From the NCBI GenBank assembly GCA_018883755.1, contig JAHLFR010000046.1:1-32358 (forward strand): a stretch of 32,358 nt of DNA, given 5' to 3'. Each line of letters opens with the position of its first letter. The stretch's first letter is position 1. This DNA comes from Candidatus Methanocorpusculum faecipullorum (GTDB lineage: Archaea > Halobacteriota > Methanomicrobia > Methanomicrobiales > Methanocorpusculaceae). The notes beneath the pieces are model-generated. The model saw nothing but the letters and a program-made list of their open reading frames with translations. It ran no database searches and was not told the DNA's origin. Shown here piece after piece: positions 16,154 through 25,860 of the stretch. Both the position numbers and the translations under genes were made by a program.

Positions 16154-16187
16154 TACTTCCCTTATTAGTTTTTACTTTGACATCGGC

Positions 16188-16194
16188 AAAAAAA
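16188..16194 (-). terminator. T-run terminator after the PsiE-family gene
   Basis: Seven T on the minus strand directly after the PsiE-family stop and before the tRNA-Pro promoter. Confidence 0.5.
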
Positions 16195-16197
16195 GGA

Positions 16198-16662
16198 TTA
16201 CTGATCCTCTGAACGCTTCATATCTTTCAGATGCTCCATCATCTCCATCTCATCGCGACCAACGTATACCATTGCAACGGTCAGTCCGAGAATTACAATC
16301 GTTGTTCCGATGATATCGATAAACGTCAGATCGCTTACCAGCAGTCGCCGGACCATTGTTGTGATTCCTGCAATGAGAATCGGCCGGACCAGAACCCGTC
16401 CGGCGCGGACATAGGAGGCAACCATATCCACCAGCGTTGCAATTACGATGATCAAAAGAATTGCCTGCAGCACATTTGACAACGCGTGCTGTGTGGGGTC
16501 CTGCAGTGCTGTCATCACCAGCGTTACAGTCTCAGCCACGCCCATCAGTGCTGCTACTACCAGCAGTATTGCGATCAACACATAGATCGCAATGGTTACT
16601 GCACCACAACCCTGCGCAAGGGCAAAGCGAGTGCGGGTAAACGGTTCGGGATCCTGCATCAT
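16198..16662 (-). CDS. PsiE-family membrane protein
   Basis: A 154-residue membrane protein with four hydrophobic segments, at about residues 22-45, 65-84, 92-106 and 112-132. It resembles the phosphate-starvation-inducible PsiE family, whose function is unknown; LVDMVASYVRAGRVLVRPILIAGITTMVRRLLV is the family-like region between helices two and three (residues about 79-110). The C-terminus is charged and cytoplasmic. The start at 16662 is supported by GGAAGGA upstream; a second ATG follows directly. It has its own TATA element (16722-16733) and a leader dyad at 16679-16694. It stands alone before a T7 terminator. Confidence 0.75.
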   Translation of the reverse strand: MMQDPEPFTRTRFALAQGCGAVTIAIYVLIAILLVVAALMGVAETVTLVMTALQDPTQHALSNVLQAILLIIVIATLVDMVASYVRAGRVLVRPILIAGITTMVRRLLVSDLTFIDIIGTTIVILGLTVAMVYVGRDEMEMMEHLKDMKRSEDQ

Positions 16663-16678
16663 GTCTTTCCTTCCGGTA

Positions 16679-16694
16679 CGCAGATATTTCTGCG
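16679..16694. repeat. Perfect inverted repeat in the PsiE-family leader
   Basis: CGCAGA and TCTGCG flank TATT. The dyad lies just downstream of the expected transcript start of the PsiE-family gene (near 16701) and upstream of its ribosome site, a fitting place for a repressor operator. Confidence 0.45.
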
Positions 16695-16721
16695 TGATGT
16701 ACTCTTACTATGGCGGTCGCA

Positions 16722-16733
16722 GTAATATAAGAA
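16722..16733 (-). promoter_or_regulatory. TATA element of the PsiE-family gene
   Basis: TTCTTATATTAC on the minus strand, about 65 bases before the ATG; the expected start site is near 16701. Confidence 0.5.
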
Positions 16734-16811
16734 TGAGGTTTTGCGCCAAATTCCCTGTGTTCCTTTCGTCGCAGACCCGACACTTTATTATTTGCGAACG
16801 AACAATCTACT

Positions 16812-16897
16812 TAACGCGAAGGCATAATTGGGGGCTGTGCGGAAGAGATTGTATTCTCTTCTCGAAGCATGCCGTGTAGTCATCTGGAATGACTAAC
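16812..16897 (+). ncRNA. Candidate structured small RNA upstream of tRNA-Lys
   Basis: Three nested or consecutive perfect pairings occur here: GGCAT (16821-16825) with ATGCC (16869-16873), enclosing GAAGAGA (16842-16848) with TCTCTTC (16855-16861), followed by TAGTCAT (16877-16883) with ATGACTA (16889-16895). TTTATTATTTG (about 16780-16790) could be its TATA element, with a start near 16808-16815. The outer stem, large internal loop and inner hairpin recall H/ACA guide RNAs, but no ACA box follows the lower stem in the usual place, and C/D boxes are absent. Assignment as a real RNA is inference. Confidence 0.28.
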
Positions 16898-16903
16898 CGG
16901 TAT

Positions 16904-16914
16904 GTATATATATT
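16904..16914 (+). promoter_or_regulatory. TATA element of tRNA-Lys
   Basis: GTATATATATT lies about 45 bases before the tRNA, so a start near 16935 with a short 5' leader is expected. Confidence 0.55.
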
Positions 16915-16955
16915 TTTCAATCCCAATAATGATGCTACCTTCCAGAGGACAACAA

Positions 16956-17029
16956 GGGCCAGTAGATCAGTCAGGCAGATCGTCGGACTTTTAATCCGCA
17001 GGTCGGGGGTTCAACTCCCTCCTGGCCCG
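16956..17029 (+). tRNA. tRNA-Lys (anticodon TTT)
   Basis: The 74-base cloverleaf has acceptor GGGCCAG paired with CTGGCCC, D stem GATC/GATC, anticodon loop CTTTTAA (anticodon TTT), T arm with GTTCAACTC and discriminator G. CCA is not encoded. The anticodon stem TCGGA/TCCGC pairs at four positions, with a T-C mismatch at the outermost pair (27-43). It lies about 200 bases before rpoH. Confidence 0.94.
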
Positions 17030-17154
17030 CTTACACGTCGCCATGGGTTTTTAGGATGTCGTTGGAATCAACAGGACAATCCTATTTACTTTTCGGCAGC
17101 GTGTATTGGCGCGTCCGTTGGACATCTGTACAAGCGTCAATAAAAAACTCTGAG

Positions 17155-17166
17155 ACTTTTATGTGG
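17155..17166 (+). promoter_or_regulatory. Possible TATA element of the RNA polymerase operon
   Basis: ACTTTTATGTGG lies about 65 bases before the rpoH ATG; a start near 17187 would give a leader of about 40 bases containing GGAG at 17220-17223. The TATA match is modest. Confidence 0.35.
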
Positions 17167-17227
17167 TGAGAACTCTGAACACAAGCACAGACATCCGTAT
17201 CTATCAAGATCTTAAATTAGGAGCTCT

Positions 17228-17476
17228 ATGACACGACTAAACGTATTACTCCATGAGATGGTTCCCGATCACCAGATCATGACTCCGGAAGAAGTTGCAA
17301 AACTCCTTGCCGACTATGACATTACCGAAGAGCACCTTCCCAAAATGTATCATGACGATCCTGCCGTCAAAGCCTGCGGAGCAAAACCGGGAATGGTCAT
17401 CCGCATTACACGCAAAAGCCAGACTGCGGGTGAAGCAACATCTTACCGCCTTGTGGTCAGACGGCCGAAAAAATAA
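17228..17476 (+). CDS. rpoH: RNA polymerase subunit H (Rpo5)
   Basis: An 82-residue archaeal counterpart of the C-terminal domain of eukaryotic Rpb5. The sequence [23 protein letters not shown] is the standard N-terminus, [22 protein letters not shown] the core, and SYRLVV near the end the conserved terminal strand. It sits in the lower jaw of the polymerase near incoming DNA. A GGAG 5 bases before the ATG supports the start. It is the first gene of the polymerase operon; the next start codon is 15 bases away. Confidence 0.96.
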   Translation: MTRLNVLLHEMVPDHQIMTPEEVAKLLADYDITEEHLPKMYHDDPAVKACGAKPGMVIRITRKSQTAGEATSYRLVVRRPKK

Positions 17477-17491
17477 CCAGAGTGGATATAC

Positions 17492-19045
17492 TTGATTGAT
17501 AGAAGTGTACTTTCCGGAGCGTACTTCTCCCAGGAGCACGTTGCCCGTCACCAGCTAGATTCGTTCAACAACTTTGTGGAATACAACCTTCAGAAAGTTG
17601 TCAACGAACAGCGTATTGTTGAGACGGAGATCGTAAACCGGGGAAAGAACCAGGAACCCGTATGGGTCGAACTCGGAGAAATCCGAGTAGAAAAGCCGAT
17701 TGTCCGTGAAGCGGACGGATCACAGAGTAAGTTATACCCAACCGAGGCACGTCTGCGCAACCTTACCTATGCAGCCCCGATGGTTCTTACCATGACGCTC
17801 CACCAGGGCGAGAAAGAGTTTGAACCGCAGGAGACCACGATCGGTCAGCTTCCGGTTATGATTGGATCCAAGGTCTGCAACCTCTGTGGACTTAGTGATG
17901 CGGAGAGAACCGAACAGGGCGAGGATCCCAGTGATCCCGGAGGATATTTCATTGTCAACGGAACCGAGCGTGTGTTAATGACGCTTGAGGATCTTGCCTC
18001 CAACAAGATCATGACCGAGTACACCGAGCGGTACAATGAGCAGATTCATGTGTCAAAGGTATTCTCGCAGTTCCGCGGATACCGTGCGCTCGTTGTTGTC
18101 GAGAAAAACAAGAAGAATCTCCTCGATGTCAGCTTCCCGTCCGTTGCCGGTCACCTCCGTTTCGCAGACCTGATGCGTGCCTTAGGTCTTGAGACTGATG
18201 AGGAGATTGTGTCCGCAGTCTCCCTCTCTGAAGACATTCTGACCTACATGATGCAGAACCTGGAAGAGTCTGAGTGTGCAACCTCCGAGGAAGGTATCAT
18301 GTATGTCGGTAAGAAACTCGCACCGAACCAGACCAAGGATTACCAGAGGAAGCGTGCCGAGTTTGTTCTTGACAGCTACCTCCTGCCGCACTTGAACTAC
18401 CTCATCCCGTCCCACTTAAAGCCGGGAGACGAGAGTTATGAGCTGTATGCCAAAGATGTCCGCGTCGCAAAGGCAGAGTTCCTCGGCAGAATGGCGGAAG
18501 CATGTTTCGATCTCGCCTTAAACAAGAGGAGAATCGACGATAAAGATCACTACTCCAACAAGCGTCTGAAGCTTGCGGGAGACCTGATGGAAGATCTCTT
18601 CCGTATCTCCTTAAACAGACTCACCCGCGATGTGAAGTACCAGCTTGAGCGTGCGAGCATGCGCCACAGAGAGCTTGCCATCGGTACCGTGGTTCGTGCT
18701 GATGTGCTGACCGAGCGGTTAATTCATCCGCTTGCAACCGGAAACTGGGTGGGCGGCAGAACTGGTGTGTCGCAGCTGATGGACCGTGTGGATCACATGT
18801 CCGTTATCTCCCACCTGCGTCGTGTCATCTCGCCGCTGTCTCGGTCCCAGCCTCACTTCGAGGCCCGTGATCTGCACCCGACCCAGTGGGGCAGAATCTG
18901 TCCGTCCGAGACACCGGAAGGACCTAACTGTGGTCTGGTGAAGAACTTTGCCCAGCTTGTTGAGATCAGCAAAGGAATCGAGGACGAAGAAGAGATGCTG
19001 CACATTATCCGCAGTATGGACATTGAACCAATCCGGAGTGAGTAA
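17492..19045 (+). CDS. rpoB2: RNA polymerase subunit B'' (Rpo2 N-terminal part)
   Basis: N-terminal half of the second-largest polymerase subunit, which is split in this lineage. At 517 residues it has the normal length. GAYFSQEHVARHQLDSFNNFVEYNLQKVV is the typical first segment; KLYPTEARLRNLTYAAPM, GGYFIVNGTERVLM, SQFRGYRALV and the C-terminal HFEARDLHPTQWGRICPSETPEGPNCGL are conserved across archaeal and eukaryotic B subunits, the last being in the fork region. The start is TTG at 17492; no ATG or GTG in frame lies near and the first residues match the family start. The next gene begins directly after its TAA. Confidence 0.95.
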   Translation: MIDRSVLSGAYFSQEHVARHQLDSFNNFVEYNLQKVVNEQRIVETEIVNRGKNQEPVWVELGEIRVEKPIVREADGSQSKLYPTEARLRNLTYAAPMVLTMTLHQGEKEFEPQETTIGQLPVMIGSKVCNLCGLSDAERTEQGEDPSDPGGYFIVNGTERVLMTLEDLASNKIMTEYTERYNEQIHVSKVFSQFRGYRALVVVEKNKKNLLDVSFPSVAGHLRFADLMRALGLETDEEIVSAVSLSEDILTYMMQNLEESECATSEEGIMYVGKKLAPNQTKDYQRKRAEFVLDSYLLPHLNYLIPSHLKPGDESYELYAKDVRVAKAEFLGRMAEACFDLALNKRRIDDKDHYSNKRLKLAGDLMEDLFRISLNRLTRDVKYQLERASMRHRELAIGTVVRADVLTERLIHPLATGNWVGGRTGVSQLMDRVDHMSVISHLRRVISPLSRSQPHFEARDLHPTQWGRICPSETPEGPNCGLVKNFAQLVEISKGIEDEEEMLHIIRSMDIEPIRSE

Positions 19046-20959
19046 ATGGAAAAGAAAATGGCAAGGGTATTCGTCGACGGTGCGCTGTTCGGCAAGGTTG
19101 ATGATGCAGAGGGATTTACCAGAAACTTCCGCCAGATGCGCCGGAATGGCCAGATTCCAACCGAAGTCAACATCTCCTACAAAGACTACAGTAACGAGAT
19201 CGTTATCAATACCGACCGCGGACGCGCCCGCCGCCCGCTGATTGTTGTGGAAAACGGTGTTCCTGCCGTCACCGATGAGGATATTGAAAAGGTCCGGTCT
19301 GGTGAGTATGAGTTCATGACGCTTGTCCAGCAGGGCAAGATCGAGTTCATTGATGCAGAGGAAGAGGATGATCTCTACATTGCCGTCTATGAAGAGGACT
19401 TAACCCCGGAGCACACTCATCTGGAAATTGACCCGTCGCTTATCCTCGGTATTGGTGCTGCACACGTCCCCTTCCCAGAGCACAACGCATCTCCGCGTGT
19501 CACCATGGGAGCAGGAATGATTAAGCAGGCCCTCGGATTTGCCCAGTCAAATATGAAGCTGCGGCCGGATACCCGTGGTCACATGCTCCACTACGCCCAG
19601 GTCCCGATGGTTCACACGCAGGCAGCAGAACTGATTGGTTCCGACAACCGCCCGCAGGGTCAGAACTTCTGTGTTGCAATCATCTCGTATGAAGGATACA
19701 ACATTGAAGATGCACTCATTTTCAACAAAGCCTCTGTGGAGCGTGGTCTTGGACGTTCCCACTTCTTCAGAACCTATGAAGGGGAAGAACGCCGCTATCC
19801 GGGAGGACAGGTTGACAGAATCGAGGTTCCGGACGATGATGTCCAGGGATCCCACGGTCCGGGTTCTTATGCAAACCTCGATACCGATGGTATCATCAAC
19901 CCCGAGACCCGTGTGCTTGAAAAGGATGTTCTGATCGGTAAGACCTCTCCGCCCCGGTTCCTTGAAGAACCTACCGGCGAGCTGATCGCTGTTGAGAAGC
20001 GTCGCGATACCTCAATCACCATGCGCAGTAACGAGACCGGTATTGTGGACACAGTGATTGTGACCGAGTCTGAGAACTCCTCACGCCTGGTGAAAGTCCG
20101 GACCCGTGATCTCAGAGTGCCGGAGATCGGTGACAAGTTTGCATCCCGTCACGGTCAGAAGGGTGTCTGCGGACTGATTACACCGCAGGAAAACATGCCT
20201 TTCACTGAGGCAGGTATCGCACCGGATCTCGTCATCAACCCGCATGCAGTTCCGTCCCGTATGACCATTGGACATATGCTGGAAATGATCGGCGGTAAAG
20301 CCGGATCCCTGATGGGAACCCGTGTCAATGCAACCTCATTCCGCAGAAAGCCGGTTCAGCAGATCTTTGACAGTCCGTTTGCGCAGCAGCGTCTGCTCGA
20401 TGACAAGGAGATTGGAAAAGGTGTTGCGGACAGCACGCTTACCCGTGAACAGGTTCTCCGCCATGAACTGGCTGAAGCCGGATTTGCCCACACCGGTCGT
20501 GAAGTCATGTATGATGGTATCACCGGCCGCAGATTCCAGGCTGATATTTACATCGGCGTCATTTATTACCAGAAGCTGTACCACATGGTATCCACGAAGA
20601 TGCACGCACGTTCACGCGGACCGGTCCAGGTCTTAACGCGTCAGCCGACCGAAGGACGTGCCCGTGAAGGAGGTCTTCGTTTCGGAGAAATGGAGCGTGA
20701 TGTGATGATCGGACACGGTGCAGCAATGGCTCTGAAGGAACGTCTGCTTGATGAGTCCGATGCAGTGAAACAGTATGTCTGTGCCCGGTGTGGTATGGTT
20801 GCGATGTACGATGCAAAGCAGAAGACCACCCGCTGTCTTGCCTGCGGTGCCGAGACTGATATCTACGAAGTCGAGATGAGTTATGCGTTCAAGCTGCTGC
20901 TTGATGAAATGAAGAGTATGGGAATTGCACCCAGACTGAAACTGGAGGATATGGTGTAA
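19046..20959 (+). CDS. rpoB1: RNA polymerase subunit B' (Rpo2 C-terminal part)
   Basis: C-terminal half of the second-largest subunit (637 residues). Conserved parts include [43 protein letters not shown] with active-centre residues, [17 protein letters not shown] with the NTP- and hybrid-contacting Lys and Arg, [18 protein letters not shown], and [29 protein letters not shown], the switch and anchor region. [10 protein letters not shown] and CLACGAETD form the C-terminal zinc site. The ATG follows the rpoB2 stop with no gap, so translation is coupled; the next gene starts 1 base after its stop. Confidence 0.97.
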   Translation: MEKKMARVFVDGALFGKVDDAEGFTRNFRQMRRNGQIPTEVNISYKDYSNEIVINTDRGRARRPLIVVENGVPAVTDEDIEKVRSGEYEFMTLVQQGKIEFIDAEEEDDLYIAVYEEDLTPEHTHLEIDPSLILGIGAAHVPFPEHNASPRVTMGAGMIKQALGFAQSNMKLRPDTRGHMLHYAQVPMVHTQAAELIGSDNRPQGQNFCVAIISYEGYNIEDALIFNKASVERGLGRSHFFRTYEGEERRYPGGQVDRIEVPDDDVQGSHGPGSYANLDTDGIINPETRVLEKDVLIGKTSPPRFLEEPTGELIAVEKRRDTSITMRSNETGIVDTVIVTESENSSRLVKVRTRDLRVPEIGDKFASRHGQKGVCGLITPQENMPFTEAGIAPDLVINPHAVPSRMTIGHMLEMIGGKAGSLMGTRVNATSFRRKPVQQIFDSPFAQQRLLDDKEIGKGVADSTLTREQVLRHELAEAGFAHTGREVMYDGITGRRFQADIYIGVIYYQKLYHMVSTKMHARSRGPVQVLTRQPTEGRAREGGLRFGEMERDVMIGHGAAMALKERLLDESDAVKQYVCARCGMVAMYDAKQKTTRCLACGAETDIYEVEMSYAFKLLLDEMKSMGIAPRLKLEDMV

Positions 20960-20960
20960 C

Positions 20961-23630
20961 ATGACCAGCCCAAAGAGAATCGGAAAGATTGAGTTCGGTC
21001 TGCTCTCCCCAAAAGCGATCCGCGATATGAGTGTCTGCAAGGTCATCTGGCCAGACACCTATGATGATGATGGTTTCCCGTACCCGAAAGGTCTGATGGA
21101 CCCGAGCCTTGGCGTTATCGATCCGGGTCTCCGCTGCAAAACCTGCGGTCAGAAGCAGGGAGACTGTCCAGGTCACTTCGGTCACATTGATCTCGCCAAA
21201 CCGGTGATTCACGTAGGATACACCCGACTCATCAGAAAACTTCTGCGTGTGACCTGCCGCAACTGCGGCAGACTCCTGCTTGACAAAGAGGAGATTGAAC
21301 GCTTCAGTGCACTTGAAGACGATCCTTACTCGGCTGAGACCATCGGCGAGAAGGATATTAAGAAGGAGCGTGTCTGCCCGTACTGTGGTGATCAGCAGTT
21401 CAAGATTAACTTTGAAAAGCCGACGAGCTTTGTTGAAGTTGTAACCGAGACCGGTGAGGATGGCAAGGTTCACAAGACCGAGCACAAACTCACCTCCGCA
21501 GACATCCGTGAGAGACTGGAGAAGATCACCGATGATGATCTCCGTCTGCTTGGAATTGACCCGACCGTTGCCAGGCCGGAGTGGACCATTCTTACTGTTC
21601 TTCCGGTGCCGCCGGTGACCGTTCGTCCGTCAATTATTCTGGAAAACGGTCAGAGATCAGAGGATGATCTGACCCATAAGCTGGTGGATATTATCCGTAT
21701 CAACCAGAGGTTCAAGGAAAACCAGGACGCAGGTGCACCGCAGCTGATCATTGAGGATCTGTGGGAACTTCTGCAGTACCACGTGACGACCTATCTGGAC
21801 AACGAAGTTGCTGGATGCCCGCCCGCCCGTCACCGGTCGGGAAGACCGCTGAAGACGCTGTCTCAGCGCCTGAAAGGTAAGGATGGCCGGTTCCGTGGAT
21901 CTCTTTCCGGTAAACGTGTGAACTTCTCCTCACGTACCGTTATCTCACCTGATCCGAACCTTTCGATTGGTGAGGTTGGTGTGCCGCTTGCCATTGCAAA
22001 TGAGATGTCGGTTCCGGTTCGTGTCACCAAGCAGAACATCGAGGATATCCGGTCTATGATCCGCATCGGTCCAAACCGTCCTACCCTGCGTGATCCTTGC
22101 GGAGCAAACTATGTCAACCGTCCGGACGGTCGGCGTATCCGCCTGATTGCTGGCCCAGAAGGTAACTGCGAAACGGTTGCAGAGATGATCGAGCCGGGAT
22201 GGAAGGTTGACCGCCAGCTCCGTGACGGAGATATTGTGCTGTTCAACCGTCAGCCGTCCTTACACAGAATGTCGATCATGTCCCATCACATCAAAGTGAT
22301 GAACGGCAGAACCTTCCGCCTGAACCCGGCTGTCTGTCCTCCGTACAACGCAGACTTTGATGGTGATGAAATGAACCTGCACGTTCCGCAGACCGAAGAG
22401 GCCCGTGCGGAAGCAGAGCTTCTCGTGGCTGTGCAGGAAAACATTCTCTCCCCGCGTTTCGGCGGTCCGATTATCGGCGGTCTGCACGACCATATTTCGG
22501 GAATTTTCCTCCTGACAAACCAGACCAAATGGTACACCAAGTCCCAGTTCCTGTATCTGCTGAAGTACACGAACATGGAGCATCTGCCTGAACCCGGAAA
22601 GATTGAGGATGGAGTGCCCTACTGGAGCAACAAACAGGCCTTCTCAATGATTCTGCCGAATGATGTCAACATGTTCTACAAGGCAACCTGCTGCAGAAAC
22701 TGTGATCCCTGTACAAAGGACACGCACTGCCCGCATGATGCATATGTGAGAATTGTTGATGGTCAGCTGCTTTCCGGAACAATTGACAAGAAGTCTGTCG
22801 GTGCAATGGACGGTGCGATTCTGAACCGTATCATCCGTCTCCATGGTGTGAAACGCGCCCGTGAGTACATTGATGATCTGACCAAGCTGTCGATTCGTGC
22901 AATCATGATCAACGGTTTCTCCTACGGTATCAATGATACTGATCTCGGTAAAGAGGAGTACAAACAGATCCGCGATGTCCTCGACAAGGCAGAGGCGGAT
23001 GTGGCCCAGCGTATCAACATCTATGAACAGGGACACCTTGAACCGATGCCGGGAAGAACGCAGGAAGAAACACTTGAAATGCAGGTGATGAAAGAACTGG
23101 GTAAGGCTCGTGACCGTACCGGAGAAATTGCATCCCGTCACCTTGGATTCGAGAACTCCGCAGTGGTGATGGCTGTGTCCGGTGCCCGTGGTTCTATGCT
23201 GAACATGGCACAGATGGCCGGTTGTATCGGTCAGCAGGCAGTGCGTGGTGAGCGTATCGTTCGTGGATACGAGGACCGTACTCTGCCGCACTTCAAACGC
23301 GGTGACAAAGGATCGGATGCACACGGTTTTGTCCGTAACTCCTACAAGTCCGGTTTAACGCCAACCGAGTTCTTCTTCCATGCAATCGGTGGTCGTGAAG
23401 GTCTTGTGGATACTGCAGTTCGTACATCCCAGTCCGGTTATCTCCAGCGGCGTATGATTAATGCTCTGCAGGATCTGAAGGTCGCATATGACGGTACTGT
23501 CCGCAGTACCGGCGGCAAGATCATTCAGTTCAAGTATGGTGAAGATGGAACGGATCCGGCTAAATCCGCATCCGGTCTGCCGGTTGATGTGAAGGGTATT
23601 GCTGAGTCCGTGTTAAAGGAGGCTGTGTAA
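20961..23630 (+). CDS. rpoA1: RNA polymerase subunit A' (Rpo1 N-terminal part)
   Basis: N-terminal part of the largest subunit, 889 residues, with the catalytic loop [15 protein letters not shown] near residues 461-475, whose three Asp bind the active-site magnesium. The clamp zinc site is [18 protein letters not shown], and a second zinc site uses CRNCG and [40 protein letters not shown] covers the lid and rudder area, and [20 protein letters not shown] with [19 protein letters not shown] reaches the bridge helix. No intein interrupts these motifs. It lies 1 base after rpoB1 and 2 bases before rpoA2. Confidence 0.97.
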   Translation: MTSPKRIGKIEFGLLSPKAIRDMSVCKVIWPDTYDDDGFPYPKGLMDPSLGVIDPGLRCKTCGQKQGDCPGHFGHIDLAKPVIHVGYTRLIRKLLRVTCRNCGRLLLDKEEIERFSALEDDPYSAETIGEKDIKKERVCPYCGDQQFKINFEKPTSFVEVVTETGEDGKVHKTEHKLTSADIRERLEKITDDDLRLLGIDPTVARPEWTILTVLPVPPVTVRPSIILENGQRSEDDLTHKLVDIIRINQRFKENQDAGAPQLIIEDLWELLQYHVTTYLDNEVAGCPPARHRSGRPLKTLSQRLKGKDGRFRGSLSGKRVNFSSRTVISPDPNLSIGEVGVPLAIANEMSVPVRVTKQNIEDIRSMIRIGPNRPTLRDPCGANYVNRPDGRRIRLIAGPEGNCETVAEMIEPGWKVDRQLRDGDIVLFNRQPSLHRMSIMSHHIKVMNGRTFRLNPAVCPPYNADFDGDEMNLHVPQTEEARAEAELLVAVQENILSPRFGGPIIGGLHDHISGIFLLTNQTKWYTKSQFLYLLKYTNMEHLPEPGKIEDGVPYWSNKQAFSMILPNDVNMFYKATCCRNCDPCTKDTHCPHDAYVRIVDGQLLSGTIDKKSVGAMDGAILNRIIRLHGVKRAREYIDDLTKLSIRAIMINGFSYGINDTDLGKEEYKQIRDVLDKAEADVAQRINIYEQGHLEPMPGRTQEETLEMQVMKELGKARDRTGEIASRHLGFENSAVVMAVSGARGSMLNMAQMAGCIGQQAVRGERIVRGYEDRTLPHFKRGDKGSDAHGFVRNSYKSGLTPTEFFFHAIGGREGLVDTAVRTSQSGYLQRRMINALQDLKVAYDGTVRSTGGKIIQFKYGEDGTDPAKSASGLPVDVKGIAESVLKEAV

Positions 23631-23632
23631 CT

Positions 23633-25237
23633 ATGGCGCCAAGAAAGAAGAAGTCTGATGATGAAATGGCACCGTATGCAGAACCTTCCCTTATTGAAGA
23701 GGATGTTCTCATGGATCCGGTCGAGGAGGAAGACCGTTTTGGTGACTCTCTGGAAGACGCAGTGATTGGTGAATACGAGGCAGGTATTCCTGAGTCGGAA
23801 GAGGAAGTCGAGGAGATCGAAGAGGAGATCGAAGAGGCAGCGGAGTCCGAGGATGAGTCCGACGCAGAGAGTGTAGCAAAATCCCGCAAAGGAAAGAAAA
23901 CTGCAGGTGCCGAGGAGGAGATTCCTGAAAGCGAGATTGCAAAGCTTCTGCACACATGGGATCTTCCAAAGACACTGTTTGATCAGATCCGTGTCTGGCT
24001 TGAGGCCAAGACTCCTGAGGAGATGGAGACTGTTGATCTTGACCGGTTAAAGACCCGTGTCTGCCGTCTGGTGGATGAGGACATGCCGGTCTCAACCACG
24101 ACCGAACTGACGAAGATCCTGATCGCCAAGCACGACGCAGGACATGATGTCACGAATGAACAGTTCGAAGAGATCGTGTCCCGTATCAATGCGGAGTATG
24201 AACGTACCCGTGTTCAGCCGTGCGAAGCTGTGGGTATTAATGCCGCTCACTCCATCGGTGAACCGGGTACGCAGATGACGATGCGTACGTTCCACTATGC
24301 GGGTGTGGCTGAAATTAACGTTACCTTAGGTCTGCCGCGTCTCATTGAGATTATGGACGCACGCAAGGAGCCGTCCACACCGACGATGACCATCTTCCTT
24401 GAGAAGGGGTACCGCGAGGATCGTGACAAGGCCCGTGAGGTCTCATGGAAGATCGAGGCTGCTCCGCTGCACGAGTTCGGTGATATCGAGACGGACATTG
24501 CGGATATGTGTGTGATTGTGCAGATCAACCGCGAGGTGTGCAAGAAGAGAAAGATCTCCGTTGCCGAGATCTTAGAGCGCGCTCCGCAGAAGATTAAAGA
24601 CAAGCGCCACTACCGTGATTTCGAGGTGGAGGTTGACGAGAAGGAGGCTATCCTCCGTTTCCTCCCGAAAAACGAGGAGTCATACCAGAACCTGTTCCAG
24701 CTTGCCGAGCATGTCCGCCAGGTAATTGTGCAGGGTATTGATGATATCCGCCGTGTGGTGGTCCGAAAGGAGAATGATGAGTACATTCTCCATACGGAAG
24801 GTTCTAACCTGAAAGACGTCTTTGAGATTGATGGTGTGGACTGTACCAGAACGCGTACAAACAACATTGCAGAGATTGCAAACACGCTTGGTATTGAGGC
24901 AGCACGTTCCGCAATTATCTACGAGGCATTCTCAACCCTGAAGGAACAGGGTATCTCCGTGGATCTCCGCCACATCATGCTTGTTGCAGATATTATGTGT
25001 ATGGATGGTGAGGTCAAACAGATCGGTCGTCACGGTATTGCAGGAGAAAAAGAGTCGGTTCTCTCCCGTGCATCCTTCGAGGTTACAGTTAACCACCTGC
25101 TGGACGCCGCAGTTGCCCACGAGTTTGATGAGCTGTCCGGTGTGACGGAGAACGTTATCGTTGGTCAGCCGATTCTTCTCGGTACAGGCGATGTGAAGCT
25201 GATGGTTCGCCGGGTTAACCCGACGAAATCAGCATAA
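23633..25237 (+). CDS. rpoA2: RNA polymerase subunit A'' (Rpo1 C-terminal part) with acidic N-terminal extension
   Basis: C-terminal part of the largest subunit with the trigger loop. [21 protein letters not shown] (about residues 207-227) contains the catalytic His and the NTP-contacting Gln; [18 protein letters not shown] follows, then the jaw and the C-terminal [10 protein letters not shown] and [14 protein letters not shown] segments. At 534 residues it is about 130 longer than typical archaeal A'' proteins, and the extra part is N-terminal: a basic start (APRKKKS) and an acidic stretch rich in Glu (about residues 50-75), encoded partly by a tandem 12-bp repeat. The AAQ preceding SIGEP in most polymerases reads AAH here (His206). 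Last gene of the operon, followed by a T-rich terminator. Confidence 0.96.
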   Translation: MAPRKKKSDDEMAPYAEPSLIEEDVLMDPVEEEDRFGDSLEDAVIGEYEAGIPESEEEVEEIEEEIEEAAESEDESDAESVAKSRKGKKTAGAEEEIPESEIAKLLHTWDLPKTLFDQIRVWLEAKTPEEMETVDLDRLKTRVCRLVDEDMPVSTTTELTKILIAKHDAGHDVTNEQFEEIVSRINAEYERTRVQPCEAVGINAAHSIGEPGTQMTMRTFHYAGVAEINVTLGLPRLIEIMDARKEPSTPTMTIFLEKGYREDRDKAREVSWKIEAAPLHEFGDIETDIADMCVIVQINREVCKKRKISVAEILERAPQKIKDKRHYRDFEVEVDEKEAILRFLPKNEESYQNLFQLAEHVRQVIVQGIDDIRRVVVRKENDEYILHTEGSNLKDVFEIDGVDCTRTRTNNIAEIANTLGIEAARSAIIYEAFSTLKEQGISVDLRHIMLVADIMCMDGEVKQIGRHGIAGEKESVLSRASFEVTVNHLLDAAVAHEFDELSGVTENVIVGQPILLGTGDVKLMVRRVNPTKSA

Positions 25238-25240
25238 TAC

Positions 25241-25260
25241 TTCTTTTCTTTTTTGATGTT
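25241..25260 (+). terminator. T-rich terminator of the RNA polymerase operon
   Basis: A run of T broken by single C and G residues begins 4 bases after the rpoA2 stop. It indicates that rpl30e and nusA, found elsewhere, are not part of this transcript. Confidence 0.5.
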
Positions 25261-25327
25261 TTCCTGTTGTGTAGCGTTCACGCGAAACAGTTTCTTTTCC
25301 GAAATTACTTAACTTCACACAACCCAC

Positions 25328-25768
25328 ATGAGCGGTATGTCTGTTACAAACGGCAATACGATACGCGTTCATTATACCGGAACTCTCACCGACGGTACAC
25401 AGTTTGACTCTTCGGAGGGCCGTGACCCGCTGGAGTTTGTTGTCGGCAGCGGCATGGTGATCCCCGGATTCGACAAAGGTGTTGTCGGTATGGAAATAGG
25501 GGAGACCCGAACTCTGGAGATCCCTGCAAAGGATGCCTATGGGCCAAGATCTGATGATATGACTGTCGCCATCCCGCGCAGCGAGTTTGGTTCTGATTTT
25601 ACCGCAGAGATCGGAGAGCAGCTGTTAATTCAGCTGGGTGACGGAAATCAGATTCCTGTGACCATTACCCAGATTGATGACAAAACTGTTACGCTTGATG
25701 CAAACCACAAGCTGGCAGGAAAGGATCTGATCTTTACCGTGACGCTTGTGGAGATCGTTGCAGAATAA
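25328..25768 (+). CDS. FKBP-type peptidyl-prolyl isomerase (short archaeal SlyD-like)
   Basis: A 146-residue cis-trans prolyl isomerase and probable chaperone in the cytoplasm. VHYTGTLTDGTQFDSSEG carries the FKBP-domain Tyr, Asp and Phe; EFVVGSGMVIPGFDKGVVGMEIGE is the conserved centre. The insert-in-flap domain occupies about residues 75-125, and KDLIFTVTLVEI closes the FKBP fold, as in SlyD-like archaeal proteins. No metal-binding His tail is present. Two in-frame ATGs, 25328 and 25337, are both possible. It stands alone after the polymerase operon. Confidence 0.92.
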   Translation: MSGMSVTNGNTIRVHYTGTLTDGTQFDSSEGRDPLEFVVGSGMVIPGFDKGVVGMEIGETRTLEIPAKDAYGPRSDDMTVAIPRSEFGSDFTAEIGEQLLIQLGDGNQIPVTITQIDDKTVTLDANHKLAGKDLIFTVTLVEIVAE

Positions 25769-25860
25769 GATATCCTTCAAAAATATTTTTCCGGGTGATG
25801 AAGACAATTCATTTCATCCTGTCAACTGCATCCGTTTTTTTTCGTGAGTTACAGATCCTG

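Noticed and set aside
16889-17143. 84-codon frame across tRNA-Lys
   Set aside because: It contains the whole tRNA gene, so coding is very unlikely.
22644-23324. 226-codon minus-strand frame opposite rpoA1
   Set aside because: Shadow of the conserved rpoA1 coding sequence; no family features.
17228-25237. Inteins or introns in the RNA polymerase genes
   Set aside because: All catalytic motifs are continuous and lengths are normal except for the Rpo1C N-terminal extension, which has no intein motifs.
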